Origin: Actinomycetota bacterium
Lineage (GTDB): Bacteria; Actinomycetota; Acidimicrobiia; Acidimicrobiales; Ilumatobacteraceae
Direction: 5' to 3'
Assembly: GCA_009702045.1 (NCBI GenBank)
Contig: WLIV01000004.1
Span: 166,149-230,148, forward strand
DNA length: 64,000 bases
Part shown: positions 25,332 through 32,972 of the stretch, in pieces
How positions within the stretch are numbered: the stretch's first letter is position 1
Layout of the letters: each line of letters starts with the position of its first letter
Notes under the pieces: generated by a model
What the model was told of the DNA's origin: nothing
What the model saw: only the letters and a program-made list of their open reading frames with translations
Database searches by the model: none
Translations under genes and position numbers: made by a program

Positions 25332-25657
25332 GTCAGGTGCTCCTCTGCGGGGTCCCAGCCGCCGTTGTCGACGAGCGCATGCAGACGCTCGTTCGTGAAC
25401 TCTGTTTCGATGTTGGCAGCCGTGGCGGCCACGCTGTCGGCCACCGAACCGGTGAGCGGGTGGGTGGCGCGGCGCCACTCACCGACGTAGTCCTGTGCCG
25501 ACTTCTTACCGGCAACCATCGCCGCGCGGTCGATTGCCTTTTGGAAGCGATGCGGAAGGATGACCTGGTGGCGATCATCGCCGTCCTTGCCGTTGATCTG
25601 GGCGGGGATATCGCGCCACAGAATGACGACGACCTCGCTAGCGGAACGACGAGCCAT
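25328..25657 (-). CDS. Small 'virulence factor' family protein (Virulence_fact-like) in methyl-transfer operon
   Basis: A 109-residue soluble basic protein. The N-terminus (SASEVVVILWRDIPAQI) and the middle (RFQKAIDRAAMVAGKKSAQDYVGEW) match what I recall of the small family annotated 'virulence factor' that is repeatedly found beside MttB/corrinoid genes. The name is historical and no function is established. Here it lies 3 bases after the DUF1638 stop and overlaps the pterin methyltransferase by ATGA, so it is co-translated with the machinery and is likely a subunit or accessory factor. The family assignment is from memory and should be searched. Confidence 0.7.
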   Translation of the reverse strand: MARRSASEVVVILWRDIPAQINGKDGDDRHQVILPHRFQKAIDRAAMVAGKKSAQDYVGEWRRATHPLTGSVADSVAATAANIETEFTNERLHALVDNGGWDPAEEHLT

Positions 25658-25660
25658 GTT

Positions 25661-26266
25661 TCAGGCCACCTTTCGGAGTGTGACGGTGACGGCCTGTTCG
25701 AAGGGCGCGAGGCCGACATGGTGATGTTCGAAGTGCAGACCCAACTGCTGGGCGGCGCGTTCGGCGGAGGCCAGGACCGCGGCGTCCTGGGTTTGCGAGA
25801 GCAGGACGAGCCGTGTGTAGTTGCCGAAGTAGGTGGGCAACAGCTGAGGGTGGAGGTCGAGGCCGAGCCCCTGCCATACGAGCGCGTCGAAGTGCTTCGC
25901 CAGAAAGTCGGTGAGATAGAAGGTGCCCAACTCGGCTTCAGCGAGCGCCGCGAACGGTGCGCTGCCGGAGAAGAACTCATAGCAGTGACTACCGGGCAGT
26001 CGTCGCAGGTTGGTCCGCTCGGACAGCAGCCGGTCCAGTGCCCCGCCCGTGCCGCAGTCGGCGTAGCCGATGAGGACCGTCCGGTCGGTCTGCGGATCGT
26101 GCTCGTCGAGGAGCAACTGCAGTTCGGGAACGATGCGCCCAGGTCGGTTGTGGAGATTCGCCGGGAGGTAGCGAACCTCGACGGCGTCGGCGAGGTCGTT
26201 GGCTGCCAGCACTGCGCGCAGCTCGGCCACGAGGGCGCCGCAGGCGATCACGAGTGGCCGGGACAT
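25661..26266 (-). CDS. DUF1638-type protein in methyl-transfer operon
   Basis: A 201-residue soluble protein. VIACGALVAEL at the N-terminus, IGYADCGTGGALDRLL (about residues 66-81), GSHCYEFFSG and the YLTDFLAKHFD block fit DUF1638, an uncharacterised family often next to corrinoid methyltransferases. Conserved Cys and His in CGALV, YADCGTGG and SHCYEF suggest a metal or redox site, but no mechanism is known. ATG 26266 is 10 bases after the corrinoid-protein stop; the longer frame to 26407 overlaps that gene. Role inferred as accessory to corrinoid loading, activation or demethylation. Confidence 0.75.
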   Translation of the reverse strand: MSRPLVIACGALVAELRAVLAANDLADAVEVRYLPANLHNRPGRIVPELQLLLDEHDPQTDRTVLIGYADCGTGGALDRLLSERTNLRRLPGSHCYEFFSGSAPFAALAEAELGTFYLTDFLAKHFDALVWQGLGLDLHPQLLPTYFGNYTRLVLLSQTQDAAVLASAERAAQQLGLHFEHHHVGLAPFEQAVTVTLRKVA

Positions 26267-26276
26267 GGAACCGGTA

Positions 26277-26993
26277 TCAGGCGACGGACGGGCCGGGGGG
26301 CTCAACGCGCCCGCGGCGAGCGCTGACGAGTTGCTTGGCCATCTCGGAAGCCACCGCTGCGTCTCGGCAATAGGCGTCAGCGCCGACGGCCTGACCGAAC
26401 TCTTCATTGAGCGGGGCGCCGCCGACCAACACGATGATCTTGTCGCGCAGACCGCGCTCCTGGAGCGTGTCGATGACCACCTTCATGTACGGCATGGTGG
26501 TGGTGAGCAGTGCCGACATGCCGAGGATGTCGGGTTTGTGCTCCTCGATCGCCGCAAGGAACGAGTCGGCATCGGTGTTGATGCCGAGGTCGATGACTTC
26601 GAAGCCAGCACCCTCGAGCATCATGGCCACAAGGTTCTTGCCGATGTCGTGGATATCGCCCTTGACGGTGCCGATGACGACCTTGCCGATCGGCTCGGCT
26701 CCGGTCTCTGCGAGGAGCGGGCGGAGGATCTCCATACCGGACTTCATCGCATTCGCGGAGAGCAGCACTTCGGGGACGAACAGGATGCCGTCGCGGAAGT
26801 CGATGCCGACGATTCGCATCCCTTCGACGAGGGCCAATTGCAGCACTCTGTCCGGCGTCCAGCCCCGATCGAGCAGCAGCAGCGTGCCTTCGGCAATCTC
26901 CGGCGCCATGCCGTCATACAGGTCTTCGTGCATCTGCGTGACGAGCTCGTCGTCGGGCAGCGCAGAGAGGTCGAGATCGTCGGCGTCGCTCAT
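26277..26993 (-). CDS. Corrinoid (B12)-binding methyl-carrier protein, MttC/MtgC-like
   Basis: A 238-residue methyl carrier, first gene of the operon. Residues about 13-95 are the helical cap (B12-binding_2). The Rossmann-like B12 domain has GTVKGDIHDIGKN with D113-x-H115-x-x-G118, where His115 is the expected lower axial cobalt ligand, followed by GFEVIDLG and GMSALLTTT. It cycles between methyl-Co(III) and Co(I) between MttB and the THF methyltransferase. GAGG 6 bases upstream selects ATG 26993 over ATG 26999. The tail (RRGRVEPPGPSVA) is not conserved. It is the only corrinoid protein gene in the window although two mttB genes are present. Confidence 0.92.
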   Translation of the reverse strand: MSDADDLDLSALPDDELVTQMHEDLYDGMAPEIAEGTLLLLDRGWTPDRVLQLALVEGMRIVGIDFRDGILFVPEVLLSANAMKSGMEILRPLLAETGAEPIGKVVIGTVKGDIHDIGKNLVAMMLEGAGFEVIDLGINTDADSFLAAIEEHKPDILGMSALLTTTMPYMKVVIDTLQERGLRDKIIVLVGGAPLNEEFGQAVGADAYCRDAAVASEMAKQLVSARRGRVEPPGPSVA

Positions 26994-27013
26994 GTACATC
27001 CTCGGGTCATCTG

Positions 27014-27046
27014 TTCCACGATGTGGAATCAATCCGTATGGTGGAA
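27014..27046. promoter_or_regulatory. Paired 15-bp dyads upstream of the corrinoid operon (putative IclR operators)
   Basis: TTCCACGATGTGGAA at 27014-27028 is a perfect TTCCAC-N3-GTGGAA palindrome. A second, weaker copy, ATCCGTATGGTGGAA, lies at 27032-27046, exactly 18 bases on. The same pair with the same 18-base offset occurs at 41058-41090 before fhs. The sites are 20-55 bases before ATG 26993. The form resembles IclR-family sites, and an IclR gene lies in the fhs operon. Confidence 0.7.
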
Positions 27047-27072
27047 CCCTAGCACAACTGGTTCGCACGCGG

Positions 27073-27103
27073 CCGGGCGCCGGCCAGAGAAGCCGGCGCC
27101 CGG
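27073..27103 (-). terminator. Strong 12-bp hairpin after the betaine-binding protein gene
   Basis: A perfect GC-rich 12-bp stem (27073-27084 pairing with 27092-27103) with a 7-base loop. It lies 27 bases past the stop of the glycine-betaine binding-protein gene and upstream of the corrinoid-operon dyads. No T-run follows, as is common for hairpin terminators in high-GC actinobacteria. It should insulate the importer transcript from the corrinoid operon. Confidence 0.7.
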
Positions 27104-27129
27104 TAAGGCTAGCTGCGTGTTGACCTAGC

Positions 27130-28107
27130 TCAGGCGAACCAGGCGGACCAGACAGCCTCGTTGGCGGCGATCCAAGCCTTGGCCACATCGGCGGCGGGCT
27201 GCTGATCGATCTCCACCTGTGGCAGCAACTCGAGTTGCTGATCGATGGTGATCTGCACCTTCTGCACCATCGACCACACCTTCGGGTTCTTCTTCTCCAG
27301 CTTGGCCGAAGCCAACTTGATGAGCGGGTCGGCCGGGTAGCCACAGGCCACCTTCTCGACGTCGTCGGCGCAGCCGGCGGTGTAGTCGGGCAGCTTTACC
27401 TGGACCAGCTTGTACTTGCCGACTGCGGCGGTCGGTGTCCACCAATACATCACGATCGGCTTCTTTTCGGCCACGGCGCTGTCGAGTTCGGCCACGGTGG
27501 CGGCCTCAGAGCCTGAGAACTTCACGTCGAACGGCAGTCCCAGATTCGTGATCAGCGGCTCGTCGAGCTGCGAGTACGACGGGTCGGTGCCGAGGAAGCG
27601 ACCCTTGTCGCCGGTCTCTGCGGTCGCGAACAACTTCGCCAACGTGGGATCCTTGAACCCTTCCCACGTCGCCAGCTCGGGATGTTCGGCAACGACGTAG
27701 TCGGGAACGAACCAGCCGATCTGGCCGGTCGTGCCCAGAGGACCCATGTTGACGACCGAACCATCGTCGATGAACGCCTGCTCATCGGCAACGATGCCCG
27801 ACGGCCAGAGTTCGGTGACGAAGTCGACCTTCCCATCAGAGAAACCGCTGAACATCGAGTTCTCATCGATCTCCACGATCTCGGCGGGCACGCACAACTG
27901 CGACTCGATCAGCTGCTTCATGATCTGCGCCTCGATTGCGGAAGCGGTCCATGCATTCTGCACGATCTGGATTGGCTCACCGCTGAGGCCACTGCATGCG
28001 CCGGCGGCGCCGTTGGACGTACTGGACTTCTTGTCGTCACCACAGGCCGTCAACGCGAGCGCTGCGACGGCGATGAGCGCGATGGTGCGCTTGCCACTCA
28101 AGTTCAT
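27130..28107 (-). CDS. Glycine betaine/proline ABC transporter substrate-binding lipoprotein (ProX/OpuAC type)
   Basis: A 325-residue lipoprotein: signal peptide with lipobox LTAC at about residues 19-22, then an OpuAC domain. NAWTASAIEAQIMKQLIE and VDFVTELWPSGI near the N-terminus, and KPIVMYWWTPTAAVGKY in the second lobe, carry the tryptophans typical of quaternary-ammonium binding boxes. It delivers glycine betaine, choline or a related compound to the ABC importer encoded divergently (28192-31183). Start ATG 28107 has AGGGGGA upstream. It ends before the hairpin at 27073-27103. Confidence 0.9.
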   Translation of the reverse strand: MNLSGKRTIALIAVAALALTACGDDKKSSTSNGAAGACSGLSGEPIQIVQNAWTASAIEAQIMKQLIESQLCVPAEIVEIDENSMFSGFSDGKVDFVTELWPSGIVADEQAFIDDGSVVNMGPLGTTGQIGWFVPDYVVAEHPELATWEGFKDPTLAKLFATAETGDKGRFLGTDPSYSQLDEPLITNLGLPFDVKFSGSEAATVAELDSAVAEKKPIVMYWWTPTAAVGKYKLVQVKLPDYTAGCADDVEKVACGYPADPLIKLASAKLEKKNPKVWSMVQKVQITIDQQLELLPQVEIDQQPAADVAKAWIAANEAVWSAWFA

Positions 28108-28116
28108 CTTCCCCCT

Positions 28117-28192
28117 CGATTCTCGTCGGCCCCCCTGGCCAACAGAGTGAGACTAGTCTCTCCGCAGATCCACTGAGGGAGATCGAGAATCG
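28117..28192. promoter_or_regulatory. Divergent regulatory region between betaine-importer genes
   Basis: The 84-base region between the divergent binding-protein and ATPase genes holds a perfect 12-bp palindrome GAGACTAGTCTC at 28149-28160. It also has an inverted pair CGATTCTCG (28117-28125) and CGAGAATCG (28184-28192) placed almost symmetrically next to the two start codons. The arrangement suggests a shared operator, but no regulator is assigned and short palindromes can arise by chance. Confidence 0.4.
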
Positions 28193-29247
28193 TGAGTGAT
28201 GCGATGGGGGCGGCCGCGCCAGCGGTCGAGGTTCGCAACATCTGGAAGGTCTTTGGCGCGCGACCGGAGGTCGCCCTGGCGCTGTCACGCGACGGGGTCA
28301 GTCGCAGCGACGTGTTGTCCAGCACGGGTTGCACCATCGGCGTGCGCGACGTCAGCTTCTCTGTGCGTCGTGGTGAGACGTTCGTGGTGATGGGGCTCTC
28401 TGGGAGCGGAAAGAGCACGTTGGTGCGGTGTCTGTCGCGGCTGGTCGAACCAACCAGCGGTGAAGTGCTCGTCGATGGCGAGGATTTGCTGACGATGAAC
28501 CCCACGCAACTCCGTGAGGTCCGCCGCACGAAGATGTCGATGGTCTTCCAGCACTTCGGCCTGTTCCCGCACAAGCGTGTGATCGACAATGTCGCCTACG
28601 GCCTGGAAGTGCAGCGCCGCCCCAAGCACGAGCGACGGGCGCGAGCGATGGAGGTCATCACCAAAGTGGGCCTGGCCGACTGGGCAATGCACTACCCTCA
28701 GCAACTATCGGGCGGTATGCAGCAGCGTGTGGGGCTGGCACGTGCCCTGGCGCTCGACCCCGGCATCTTGCTGTTCGATGAGCCGTTCTCGGCGCTCGAC
28801 CCGCTCATCCGGCGTGAGATGCAGGACGAGTTGATCCGACTGCAGCAGCAAGAGCAACGCACCATCATCTTCATCACACACGACTTCGCCGAGGCCGTGC
28901 GCCTGGGCGATCGCATTGCAATCATGAAGGACGGCGAGTTCGACCAGATCGGTACGCCCGAGGATCTGGTGCTCAGCCCGGCCACCGACTACGTGCGCGA
29001 GTTCGTCACCGACGTACCTCGCGAGCGGGTGCTCACCGCCGCCGCAGTGCTCGGCGCACCGGTCAGCGGGGCCACGATGTCGGTACGCAGTTCGGCCCAC
29101 ATCTCCGAGGTCCTACCGGCGTTGGTGGCGAGCGATTTGCCGGTCGCTGTGGTCGACGAGCACGACACCGTGGTCGGCTCGATCGACCGTGCTCGGGTCG
29201 CTGCGCTACTGGGTGAGGTCAGGCGTGACGTTCGCTCGACAACGTAA
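28192..29247 (+). CDS. Glycine betaine/proline ABC transporter ATP-binding protein (ProV/OpuAA type)
   Basis: A 351-residue ABC ATPase. It has the ProV-type N-terminal extension (IWKVFGARPEVALAL... STGCTIGVRDVSF), Walker A GLSGSGKST, Q-loop VFQHFGLFPH, signature LSGGMQQRVGLARAL, Walker B ILLFDEPFSALDP and the His switch ITHDFAEA. The C-terminal region (about residues 265-350) looks like a single CBS-type half, the part that senses ionic strength or c-di-AMP in relatives. GTG 28192 follows GAGGGAGATCG. The permease gene overlaps its 3' end by 23 bases. Confidence 0.92.
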   Translation: MSDAMGAAAPAVEVRNIWKVFGARPEVALALSRDGVSRSDVLSSTGCTIGVRDVSFSVRRGETFVVMGLSGSGKSTLVRCLSRLVEPTSGEVLVDGEDLLTMNPTQLREVRRTKMSMVFQHFGLFPHKRVIDNVAYGLEVQRRPKHERRARAMEVITKVGLADWAMHYPQQLSGGMQQRVGLARALALDPGILLFDEPFSALDPLIRREMQDELIRLQQQEQRTIIFITHDFAEAVRLGDRIAIMKDGEFDQIGTPEDLVLSPATDYVREFVTDVPRERVLTAAAVLGAPVSGATMSVRSSAHISEVLPALVASDLPVAVVDEHDTVVGSIDRARVAALLGEVRRDVRSTT

Positions 29248-31183
29248 GTGGCAACTCGTGGCGGCAGCGGTGGTGGCGCTGATCGTGTTGCAGATCGTGC
29301 TGCGCGGCACCACATTCTTCCCTGACTCCTGGAATCGCCACCTGGCCAACCCGGTCAACGACGCACAGTCATGGGTTCGCCGGAACCGCAACTCGAACTT
29401 CTGGTTGCACGACATCATCCGCCCGATCGGCGATTTCGTGTTGGCTCGCTACGAGTCGATCCGTGATCTGCTGCTCGACCTGCCCTGGTTCTGGCTGCCG
29501 TTGCTCGTGTTCGTGGTCATCCTGCGCTCGGGTAAGTGGGTCACAGCAGCGGTGGTGGCGAGCGGATTGCTGTTCGTCGAGTTCTCCGGCCTCCACAAGG
29601 AAGGTATGGAAACCGTGGCGTTGATGCTGTTCTGCATCCTCGCGTGCGTGATCATCGGCACTCCGCTCGGTGTGTGGGCGGGGCTCAACCCGAAGGTCGA
29701 GCGGCTGATGCGGCCGGTGCTCGATGCCATGCAGAGCCTGCCGGTCACGTTCTATCTGGTGCCGTCGGTCTTGCTCTTCGGTATCAAGCAGGTTCCAGCA
29801 GCCATCGCCACCATCATCTTCGGACTGCCGCCGATGATTCGCATCGTGGCACTCGGTATCCGCCAGGTGCCGCCCGCATCGGTGGAGGCCGGTCTCATCT
29901 TCGGATCGAATCGCTGGCAGTTGCTCTGGAAGGTGCAGGCACCACAGGCGATCAAATCATTCGTGACGGCGATGAACCAGACAATCATGCTCTGCATGGG
30001 CATGGTGGTCATCGGTGCGCTGGTCGGGGCTGGCGGACTCGGCGCCGAGTTGATCGACACATTGAAGCTGCGCAGCCCCGGCCGCTCGTTCCTCGTCGGT
30101 GTGGCCATCTTCGCCGTAGCGATGGCGTTCGACCGCACCACCCGCTCGTTGGTGGATCGTCGCCGCGTGTTCCCGATCGCGGGCAAGCTCTACTGGGCCG
30201 TCGCGGCGGCCGCGCTCGCGGTCAGTTACGTCGTTGCTGACGCCACCAACAGCCTGGGTAGCCCGTGGAAGTTCGACCACAGCGTGGCTGAACCGGTCGA
30301 TCGTCTGGTGAAGAGCATCCGCAGCAACTTCCACGACCAGCTGCAGTGGGTGAACGACTTCATCGTGCGCGATGTGGTCATTCGCATCCGCGACTTGATG
30401 GGCGTGTCGATCGCCTGGCCGGTGCTCATCGGTGCGGTGGTGGTTCTGGCATGGGTGCTGCGCGGGTGGAAGTTCGCGCTGTTCTGCCTCGGCGGCTTGG
30501 CGGGTGTAGGGCTGCTCGGTATGTGGCCGCAGTCGCTCGAGACGCTGGCGCAACTGATGGTGGCAGTCGCGCTGGCGATCCTTGTGTCCGTGCCGGTGGG
30601 CATCTTCGTCGGTCGTCGGCCTCGGCTCGAGGCCGCCTGCGAGCCGGTGCTCGACGCGCTGCAGACGTTTCCGTCGCTGATCTATGCCATCCCGTTCGTG
30701 ATGCTGTTCGCAGTTGGGTACGTGCCCGGCATCCTCGCCACAGTGATCTATGCGGTTCCACCAGGTGTACGGCTCACGGCGTTGGCCATCAAGCAGGTCA
30801 GCCCAGAAGTACTGGAGGCATCCACCACGTTCGGCGCCACACCGCGGCAACGACTGTGGGGTGTGCACGTACCGTTGGCGATGAAGGGCATCATGCTGGC
30901 GTTCAACCAGGTGATCATGATGGCGCTGTCGATGGTCATCATTGCCGGTCTGATCGGCGGTCAAGGTCTGGGCTACGAATCGGTGGCTGCGCTCACCAAA
31001 CCCGACACCGGGGTGGGTGTTGAGTCGGGTTTGGCGTTGCTGGTGATGGCCATCATCCTCGACCGCCTCAGTGAGAGTGTGGCGAACCGCTTCGATCCTG
31101 CGGCGGTGCAGTCGCCGCAGAGCGCAGGAACTCGACGAACGCGCTTGCGTGCGCAGACGGCGAACGTCGTCCCGGCGGAGTGA
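29225..31183 (+). CDS. Tandem-fused betaine ABC permease (two ProW-like domains)
   Basis: A 652-residue membrane protein containing two complete binding-protein-dependent permease domains in one chain. The coupling (EAA-like) loops are VEAGLIFGSNRWQLLWKVQA (about residue 220) and LEASTTFGATPRQRLWGVHV (about residue 528). Each is preceded by a similar P-LDA-Q-P helix (DAMQSLPVTFYLVPSVLLFG; DALQTFPSLIYAIPFVMLFA). ProW-type systems normally use a homodimer of a single-domain subunit; here the dimer is covalent. GTG 29225 has GAGG just upstream; the frame extends to 29189. The last 116 bases overlap the convergent LysR gene. Confidence 0.88.
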   Translation: MTFARQRKWQLVAAAVVALIVLQIVLRGTTFFPDSWNRHLANPVNDAQSWVRRNRNSNFWLHDIIRPIGDFVLARYESIRDLLLDLPWFWLPLLVFVVILRSGKWVTAAVVASGLLFVEFSGLHKEGMETVALMLFCILACVIIGTPLGVWAGLNPKVERLMRPVLDAMQSLPVTFYLVPSVLLFGIKQVPAAIATIIFGLPPMIRIVALGIRQVPPASVEAGLIFGSNRWQLLWKVQAPQAIKSFVTAMNQTIMLCMGMVVIGALVGAGGLGAELIDTLKLRSPGRSFLVGVAIFAVAMAFDRTTRSLVDRRRVFPIAGKLYWAVAAAALAVSYVVADATNSLGSPWKFDHSVAEPVDRLVKSIRSNFHDQLQWVNDFIVRDVVIRIRDLMGVSIAWPVLIGAVVVLAWVLRGWKFALFCLGGLAGVGLLGMWPQSLETLAQLMVAVALAILVSVPVGIFVGRRPRLEAACEPVLDALQTFPSLIYAIPFVMLFAVGYVPGILATVIYAVPPGVRLTALAIKQVSPEVLEASTTFGATPRQRLWGVHVPLAMKGIMLAFNQVIMMALSMVIIAGLIGGQGLGYESVAALTKPDTGVGVESGLALLVMAIILDRLSESVANRFDPAAVQSPQSAGTRRTRLRAQTANVVPAE

Positions 31184-31970
31184 CCACGTAGTGCGTCTCC
31201 TCGATCGGTTTGGTGCCCTCGGGGAGGCTGTGCAACCGGCCGTCGGCGAGTTGCCGGTGCACGAACCGTGATGGCACCGCGGCCGCGTACTGCCCGGTGA
31301 GGGCCAGTTCGATGGCGGCCAATGAGGTGTCGACGGTGAGGTCGTGGTCGTTGACGGTCGCTGCTGCGCTGCCGAGCAGCACCGTCCAATGGCTCTCGAG
31401 CCCAAGGACGTGCACCCGTGGGCGCTGAGCGAGGTCGGCCACCTGCTTGACCTCGCCGTACGTAGGCGCCCACACTGCGCTGGCGGTCTCTTGGTGCAGT
31501 AACTCGCCGAGCCACTGGCCGGGACCGAAGTGGATGTCGAGGTCGACGTCGTCGGGTGTGAGCGAGTCGGCCCACAGGGCAGACACCAGACGCAACTCGA
31601 CGTCCGGGTGAGCGGCCGTGAACTCGGGCAGGCGGGGAGCGACACAGGTGACGGCGTATGAGATGGGCATCCGTACGGTGAGCCGGTGCGTGGGGCGGGC
31701 CCACCCGAACAGTGCTGCGGTGGACGCTGCCACCTGCTCGAACGCATGGTGCACCGACGGGAGGTACGAGCTGCCATGTTCCGTGAGTTCGATCCGTCGG
31801 GCGTAGCGGTGGAACAAGGCGACGCCCAGTTGCCGTTCCAACGACTTCACCCGCTGGCTGACGGCCGACGCTGTGAGGTGCAGTTCGGCGGCCGCAGCGG
31901 TGAAGCTGCCGAGGCGGGCTGCAGCCTCGAACGCTTCCAGGTCGATCAGCGCCGGCAGGGGAATGAGCAT
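31068..31970 (-). CDS. LysR-family transcriptional regulator (GcvA-like)
   Basis: A 300-residue LysR regulator. The N-terminal winged helix begins PLPALIDLEAFEAAARLGSF with recognition part TASAVSQRVKSLERQLG; a substrate-binding domain follows (RLTVRMPISYAVTCVAPRLPEF). The layout matches the GcvA/AmpR branch. ATG 31970 is chosen over GTG 31976. The gene is divergent from the hydroxyacid dehydrogenase gene at 32041 (70 bases between starts), its most likely target. Its 3' end overlaps the betaine permease gene antisense by 116 bases. Confidence 0.88.
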   Translation of the reverse strand: MLIPLPALIDLEAFEAAARLGSFTAAAAELHLTASAVSQRVKSLERQLGVALFHRYARRIELTEHGSSYLPSVHHAFEQVAASTAALFGWARPTHRLTVRMPISYAVTCVAPRLPEFTAAHPDVELRLVSALWADSLTPDDVDLDIHFGPGQWLGELLHQETASAVWAPTYGEVKQVADLAQRPRVHVLGLESHWTVLLGSAAATVNDHDLTVDTSLAAIELALTGQYAAAVPSRFVHRQLADGRLHSLPEGTKPIEETHYVVTPPGRRSPSAHASAFVEFLRSAATAPPQDRSGSPHSH

Positions 31971-32005
31971 AAGCACAACCGTAGCTCAGAGCCTGAACAG
32001 TTTGT

Positions 32006-32034
32006 TTGACGCTCGCTCGATGGCGACGGATACT
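32006..32034 (+). promoter_or_regulatory. Sigma70-like promoter for a probably leaderless mRNA
   Basis: TTGACG (32006-32011), a 17-base spacer and GATACT (32029-32034). Transcription should start about 7 bases on, at ATG 32041, and there is no ribosome binding site, so the transcript may be leaderless. This supports 32041 as the start, because the in-frame ATG 32020 would lie inside the promoter. Confidence 0.5.
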
Positions 32035-32040
32035 GCCACA

Positions 32041-32955
32041 ATGAGCGAATCAGTGGGGTACATCGGTCTCGGCAATCTTGGCGTCCATCTGGCGGCCAGT
32101 CTCGTGCGTGAGGGGCACCGCGTGACGGTCACCGATCTCGATCGGAATGCTGCGGCACCGTTGCTCGCGGCGGGCGCAACCTGGGCAGATTCGGCCGCGG
32201 CGGTCGCGGCGGCATCTGACGTCGTGTTCACCTGTCTGCCGTCTCCGGTGGTGGTGAACGCTGTGGTCGCCGGACCGCAGGGCGTCCTGGCGGGCCTTCG
32301 CCCGGGCGGCACCTGGATCGACAACAGCACCACTGACCGAGTGGAGACGCTGCGGCTTGCTGCGCTGGCCGCCGAGCAGGGTGTGCGCATGCTGGAAGCG
32401 CCGGTGACGGGTGGCGTGCACATGGCGGCCTCCGGCGAGATCACTGTGTTGGTGGGTGGCGAGGAGGCGCTCTACGAGGAGCACAAGGCACTGCTGGCGG
32501 CCATCGGCAACCCGGTGCTGTACATGGGTGAACTCGGCAGCGCGGCGGTCATCAAGGTGATCACCAACATGCTCGCGTTCATCAACCTGGTCTCGGTCGG
32601 CGAGGCGCTGATGCTGGCCAAGCGTGGTGGCCTCGACCTGGCCAAGTCGTTCGAGGCGATCCTCAACAGTTCCGGGAACAGCTTCGTACACGAGACCGAG
32701 GGCCAGGTCATCCTCAACGGCAGCTACAACATCGGCTTCACGATGGACCTGGCGTGCAAAGACCTCGGCTTTGCCACCCAGTTCGGCCGTGAGTTCGGCG
32801 TGCCGCTGGAACTGGCCGGGCTCACCGAGCAGACGTTCATCCGTGCCCGTTCGCAGTATGGCGGCGGCGCCTGGTCGTCGCAGGTCGTGAAGCTGCTGGA
32901 AGATGCGTTGCACACCGACCTGCGCGCACCCGGTTTCCCCGAGGTGCTGCAGTAG
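32041..32955 (+). CDS. NAD(P)-dependent beta-hydroxyacid dehydrogenase (HIBADH-like)
   Basis: A 304-residue 3-hydroxyisobutyrate-dehydrogenase family enzyme. Nucleotide motif GYIGLGNLGVHLAASL at the N-terminus; substrate-binding IDNSTTDRVETLR (about residue 96), GVRMLEAPVTGGVHMAASG and the catalytic-lysine helix SAAVIKVITNML (about residue 165). It interconverts a beta-hydroxyacid and its semialdehyde; tartronate semialdehyde and 3-hydroxyisobutyrate are typical substrates. The enoyl-CoA hydratase-like gene follows by 17 bases. Start chosen from the promoter position and the absence of a ribosome binding site. Confidence 0.87.
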   Translation: MSESVGYIGLGNLGVHLAASLVREGHRVTVTDLDRNAAAPLLAAGATWADSAAAVAAASDVVFTCLPSPVVVNAVVAGPQGVLAGLRPGGTWIDNSTTDRVETLRLAALAAEQGVRMLEAPVTGGVHMAASGEITVLVGGEEALYEEHKALLAAIGNPVLYMGELGSAAVIKVITNMLAFINLVSVGEALMLAKRGGLDLAKSFEAILNSSGNSFVHETEGQVILNGSYNIGFTMDLACKDLGFATQFGREFGVPLELAGLTEQTFIRARSQYGGGAWSSQVVKLLEDALHTDLRAPGFPEVLQ

Positions 32956-32972
32956 GCGAGTAGCTTCGTCGC

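Noticed and set aside
26994..27129. Cobalamin riboswitch before the corrinoid operon
   Set aside because: The 136-base gap is filled by the paired dyads and the 12-bp hairpin of the opposing gene end; no B12-box-like conserved stretch was seen and a full riboswitch would not fit.
28149..28160. GAGACTAGTCTC as a firm operator
   Set aside because: A single 12-bp palindrome with no second copy in the window may be chance, so it is listed only as part of a low-confidence regulatory region.
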